Assembly (NCBI RefSeq): GCF_000226215.1
Contig: NZ_AGFF01000031.1
Coordinates: forward strand, 1-64,000
Direction: 5' to 3'
DNA: 64,000 nucleotides
From: Dietzia alimentaria 72
GTDB taxonomy: Bacteria; Actinomycetota; Actinomycetes; Mycobacteriales; Mycobacteriaceae
The notes under the pieces were generated by a model, which saw nothing but the letters and a program-made list of their open reading frames with translations, was not told the origin of the DNA and did no database searches. Positions 61,815 to 64,000 of this stretch are shown here, in pieces (position 1 is the first letter of the stretch; the number at the start of each line of letters is the position of its first letter). A program made the translations under genes and the position numbers.

Positions 61815-63020
61815 TCAGAGAACCTGCGGGGTGCGCCTCTTGCGAGCCTTTGCCAGCGCGGTGGCCAGTCCGCCGACTCGGGGTCCTCGGGCGAACATCT
61901 TCTCGCTGCGGGTCTCGGGGGCGTCGTCGGCGGTGCGGCGCAGCCAGCGGTCCGGCAGCGAGAGCCGGGCGATGGTGCGCCATGACTGAAAGTATTGCTT
62001 CCACAACGGGCCGGAGACATACGGGAGGTCGTAGCGGGTGCAGATCTCGCGAACCTTCAGGGAGATCTCCGAGTACCGATTGGACGGCAGGTCGGGGAAC
62101 ATGTGGTGCTCGATCTGGAACGACAGGTTGCCGGACATGAGGTTCACGATGGGGCCGCCGTCGATATTGGCGCTACCGAGCATCTGCCGGAGGTACCACT
62201 CGGCCTGCGTCTCGGTTTCCACATCTGTAGTAGTGAACTTCTCAGCACCGTCCGGAAAGTGCCCGCAGAAGATCACGGCGTTGGTCCAGATGTTCCGGAT
62301 GATGTTGGCAGTGAAGGTGGCCGTGAGCGCCTGGCGTCCGCTCGGGCCCGCGAGCACCGGGAAGAGCACATAGTCTTTCAAGACCTGCTTGCCCGCCTTC
62401 CGGAGGAACGCCTGCGCGGTTCGCTTGTCGGCGGGGGACGCACCTGAACCGGGGAACGCGTCCTGGAAGCGGACGCCCTGCAGACCGATCCCCCATTCGA
62501 AGCCGAGCATGAGCACCGTGTTGACGAGGACGTTCGCGGCGTATTTAGGCTCCCACGGCACGTCGCGGGTCACGCGCAGGACTCCGAACCCGACGTCGTC
62601 GTCCATCCCGACGATGTTGGTGTACTTGTGGTGCAGGTAGTTGTGGGTGTACTTCCAGTCCGCAGAGCTGCCGACCAGGTCCCACTCCCAGGTCGTGGAG
62701 TGAATTTCGGGATCGTTCATCCAGTCCCACTGCCCGTGCAGGACGTTGTGGCCGATCTCCATATTCTCGAGAATCTTGGCCACGGCCAGGGTTCCGGCGC
62801 CGACCGTCCACACCGTGCGGTTGCGCGCGCCGAAGTACAGCAGCGCGCGGGCGCCGAACTCGAGTCCACGCTGCAGCTTGATGATGTTGTGGATGTAGCG
62901 GTAGTCGCGCTCACCCCGGGAGTCGACGATATCTGCCCGGATCGCGTCGAGTTCCCGACCGAGCTCGTCGATCTGGTCGGGGGTGAGGTGGGCGTATTCG
63001 CCGACATCGGAGATAGCCAT
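61815..63020 (-). CDS. Membrane acyl-CoA/acyl-lipid desaturase (paralog 2)
   Basis: A 401-aa di-iron desaturase. Histidine boxes are H91-x3-H95 (GHNVLHGQWDW), H126...H130-H131 (HNYLHHKYTN) and QIEHHMFP. The middle box has Leu where paralog 1 has a third consecutive His. The same N-terminus, box 1 and C-terminus (TIARLSLPDR, ETRSEKMF) show recent paralogy. TAGGCT lies 6 nt before the ATG (leaderless). A delta-9 acyl-CoA desaturase function is likely; the electron donor gene is not adjacent. Confidence 0.92.
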   Translation of the reverse strand: MAISDVGEYAHLTPDQIDELGRELDAIRADIVDSRGERDYRYIHNIIKLQRGLEFGARALLYFGARNRTVWTVGAGTLAVAKILENMEIGHNVLHGQWDWMNDPEIHSTTWEWDLVGSSADWKYTHNYLHHKYTNIVGMDDDVGFGVLRVTRDVPWEPKYAANVLVNTVLMLGFEWGIGLQGVRFQDAFPGSGASPADKRTAQAFLRKAGKQVLKDYVLFPVLAGPSGRQALTATFTANIIRNIWTNAVIFCGHFPDGAEKFTTTDVETETQAEWYLRQMLGSANIDGGPIVNLMSGNLSFQIEHHMFPDLPSNRYSEISLKVREICTRYDLPYVSGPLWKQYFQSWRTIARLSLPDRWLRRTADDAPETRSEKMFARGPRVGGLATALAKARKRRTPQVL

Positions 63021-63113
63021 ATGTTCAGCCTAGGCTTGTCAGAGTGGTCACGGCCATGCCTAGCGCACCTGGGACCGTGTTTTGGTGACCACACTCACGA
63101 GATTCGACCCGCA

Positions 63114-64000
63114 TTAGTTGCTCCACGCGCGCCGCAGCACATCGAGTGTTCCGTGGATCCGCTCCTGGGTGGAGCCGATGGGCGCGATCATCAGCTCATC
63201 CGCACCGGCCCGCTGGGCGAAAGCGGTGAGGTACCCGCGGACCGCGGGCCCGTCGCCGACGGCCGTGTTGGAGATCATGTGCAGAATCTGGCGACCGCCC
63301 GCCGAGTCCATGATCGCGTCGAGTTCGGTGTCGGAGAAGTCCCGACCGCGTCCGGCCATGAGCTTGATGCGCTGACGTCGGTACCACTGCAGATCACTTT
63401 CCGCGCTCGCCACGTCGTCGTCGGCCACTACGTTCACCGCGGCGATCATGTACGGCTCGGATAGTTGCTCGCTGGGCGTGAAACGTTCGCGGTACACGGC
63501 GGAGGCCTGCTCGAGCGCATCGGGCGCGAAGTGTGAGGCAAAAGCGTAGGGAAGGCCGTAGGCGGCGGCGAGCTGCGCACCGAACAGCGACGATCCGAGG
63601 ATGTACAGCGGCACCTTGGTCCCGCGACCGGGCACGGCCACGATCCCGCGGGTGCGGGCCGTGTCGGTGGGCGAGTCGCCGAGGAATGCCTGCAGCTCGC
63701 GCACGTCGTCGGGGAATTTCTCGGCGGCGGACGGCTCGCGGCGCAGGGCGCGCAGGGTCTGCGGGTCGGTGCCGGGGGCGCGGCCCAGGCCCAGGTCGAT
63801 GCGGCCGGGGTGAAGCTCGGCGAGGGTGCCGAACTGTTCGGCGATCACGATGGGCGAGTGGTTGGGCAGCATCACGCCGCCGGAGCCGAGTCGAATGGTC
63901 GAGGTCTGCGACGCGATGTGCGCCATGAGCACGGCCGGCGCGGACGAGGCGATGGCGGGCATGTTGTGGTGCTCGGAGTACCAGACCCGCTCGTAACCCA
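63114..64000 (-). CDS. LLM-class flavin-dependent monooxygenase (5' end beyond window)
   Basis: At least 295 residues of a luciferase-like FMN oxidoreductase. The frame stays open to the right edge with [20 protein letters not shown], the usual beginning of the conserved part, so about 35-45 N-terminal residues are missing. [20 protein letters not shown] and [20 protein letters not shown] are typical of the MsnO8-like subgroup. Substrate is unknown. Confidence 0.9.
   Translation of the reverse strand, partial: GYERVWYSEHHNMPAIASSAPAVLMAHIASQTSTIRLGSGGVMLPNHSPIVIAEQFGTLAELHPGRIDLGLGRAPGTDPQTLRALRREPSAAEKFPDDVRELQAFLGDSPTDTARTRGIVAVPGRGTKVPLYILGSSLFGAQLAAAYGLPYAFASHFAPDALEQASAVYRERFTPSEQLSEPYMIAAVNVVADDDVASAESDLQWYRRQRIKLMAGRGRDFSDTELDAIMDSAGGRQILHMISNTAVGDGPAVRGYLTAFAQRAGADELMIAPIGSTQERIHGTLDVLRRAWSN

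Noticed and set aside
1-64000. rRNA, tRNA, CRISPR arrays and replication origin
   Set aside because: No sequence with the expected conserved features was recognised on either strand by reading; a dedicated tRNA search would be needed to exclude a tRNA fully.

Overview
The window is high-G+C DNA from a mycolic-acid actinobacterium (order Mycobacteriales). Supporting content: a SigK/RskA pair beside a fasciclin (MPT70/83-like) lipoprotein, a tuberculostearic-acid type methyltransferase/reductase pair, a glpD / TetR // flavoprotein / diacylglycerol-kinase block laid out like Rv2249c-Rv2252 of Mycobacterium tuberculosis, a corynebacterial gluABCD-type glutamate importer, a WhiB protein, an Rv2525c-like Tat protein, DUF732 and DUF2599 lipoproteins and mycobacterial-type adenylate cyclases. 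Dietzia or a close relative fits best, but that is inference; no rRNA is present to settle it.

Layout. 1-2010 is an accessory island of visibly lower G+C: a tyrosine recombinase translationally coupled to a protein with three zinc-finger-like modules, with direct repeats at the recombinase 5' side. 2040-4134 is a MarR regulator and a DHA2-type drug exporter broken by an in-frame TAA. 4231-11359 is a SigK-centred cell-envelope region: fasciclin lipoprotein, membrane molybdopterin oxidoreductase, sigK-rskA, and a convergent operon for 10-methyl fatty acids. 11575-25721 is mixed housekeeping and envelope genes (patatin, aroD, lipoproteins, pirin, DNA glycosylase, GH15 hydrolase, SDR, adenylate cyclase, thiol peroxidase, FMN reductase, thioesterase). 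25765-29047 holds a sensor kinase and an OmpR-type regulator arranged tail to tail, plus cysE. 29083-35953 carries a Tat-exported DUF1906 protein, dapA, a second pirin, a BCCT osmolyte carrier and a CAP-domain secreted protein. 36028-40972 is the glycerolipid block. 41015-48834 carries aspA, PAP2, macro-domain, HtpG and small enzymes. 48912-52081 is the glutamate ABC importer. 52177-63020 is bracketed by two paralogous fatty-acid desaturases and includes WhiB, a glycosyltransferase, a six-helix adenylate cyclase and a DEAD-box helicase. An LLM flavin monooxygenase runs off the right end.

How the parts fit. Membrane-lipid and envelope chemistry dominates: oleate-type desaturation, C10 methylation, thioesterases, ether-lipid-like flavoprotein, diacylglycerol kinase, glycerol-3-phosphate dehydrogenase, fasciclin and tiny hydrophobic ORFs. 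Many genes overlap their upstream neighbour by ATGA or GTGA (translational coupling). Many first genes have a TANNNT hexamer 6-7 nt before the start codon, which suggests leaderless mRNAs. No rRNA, tRNA, CRISPR array or complete insertion sequence was recognised.
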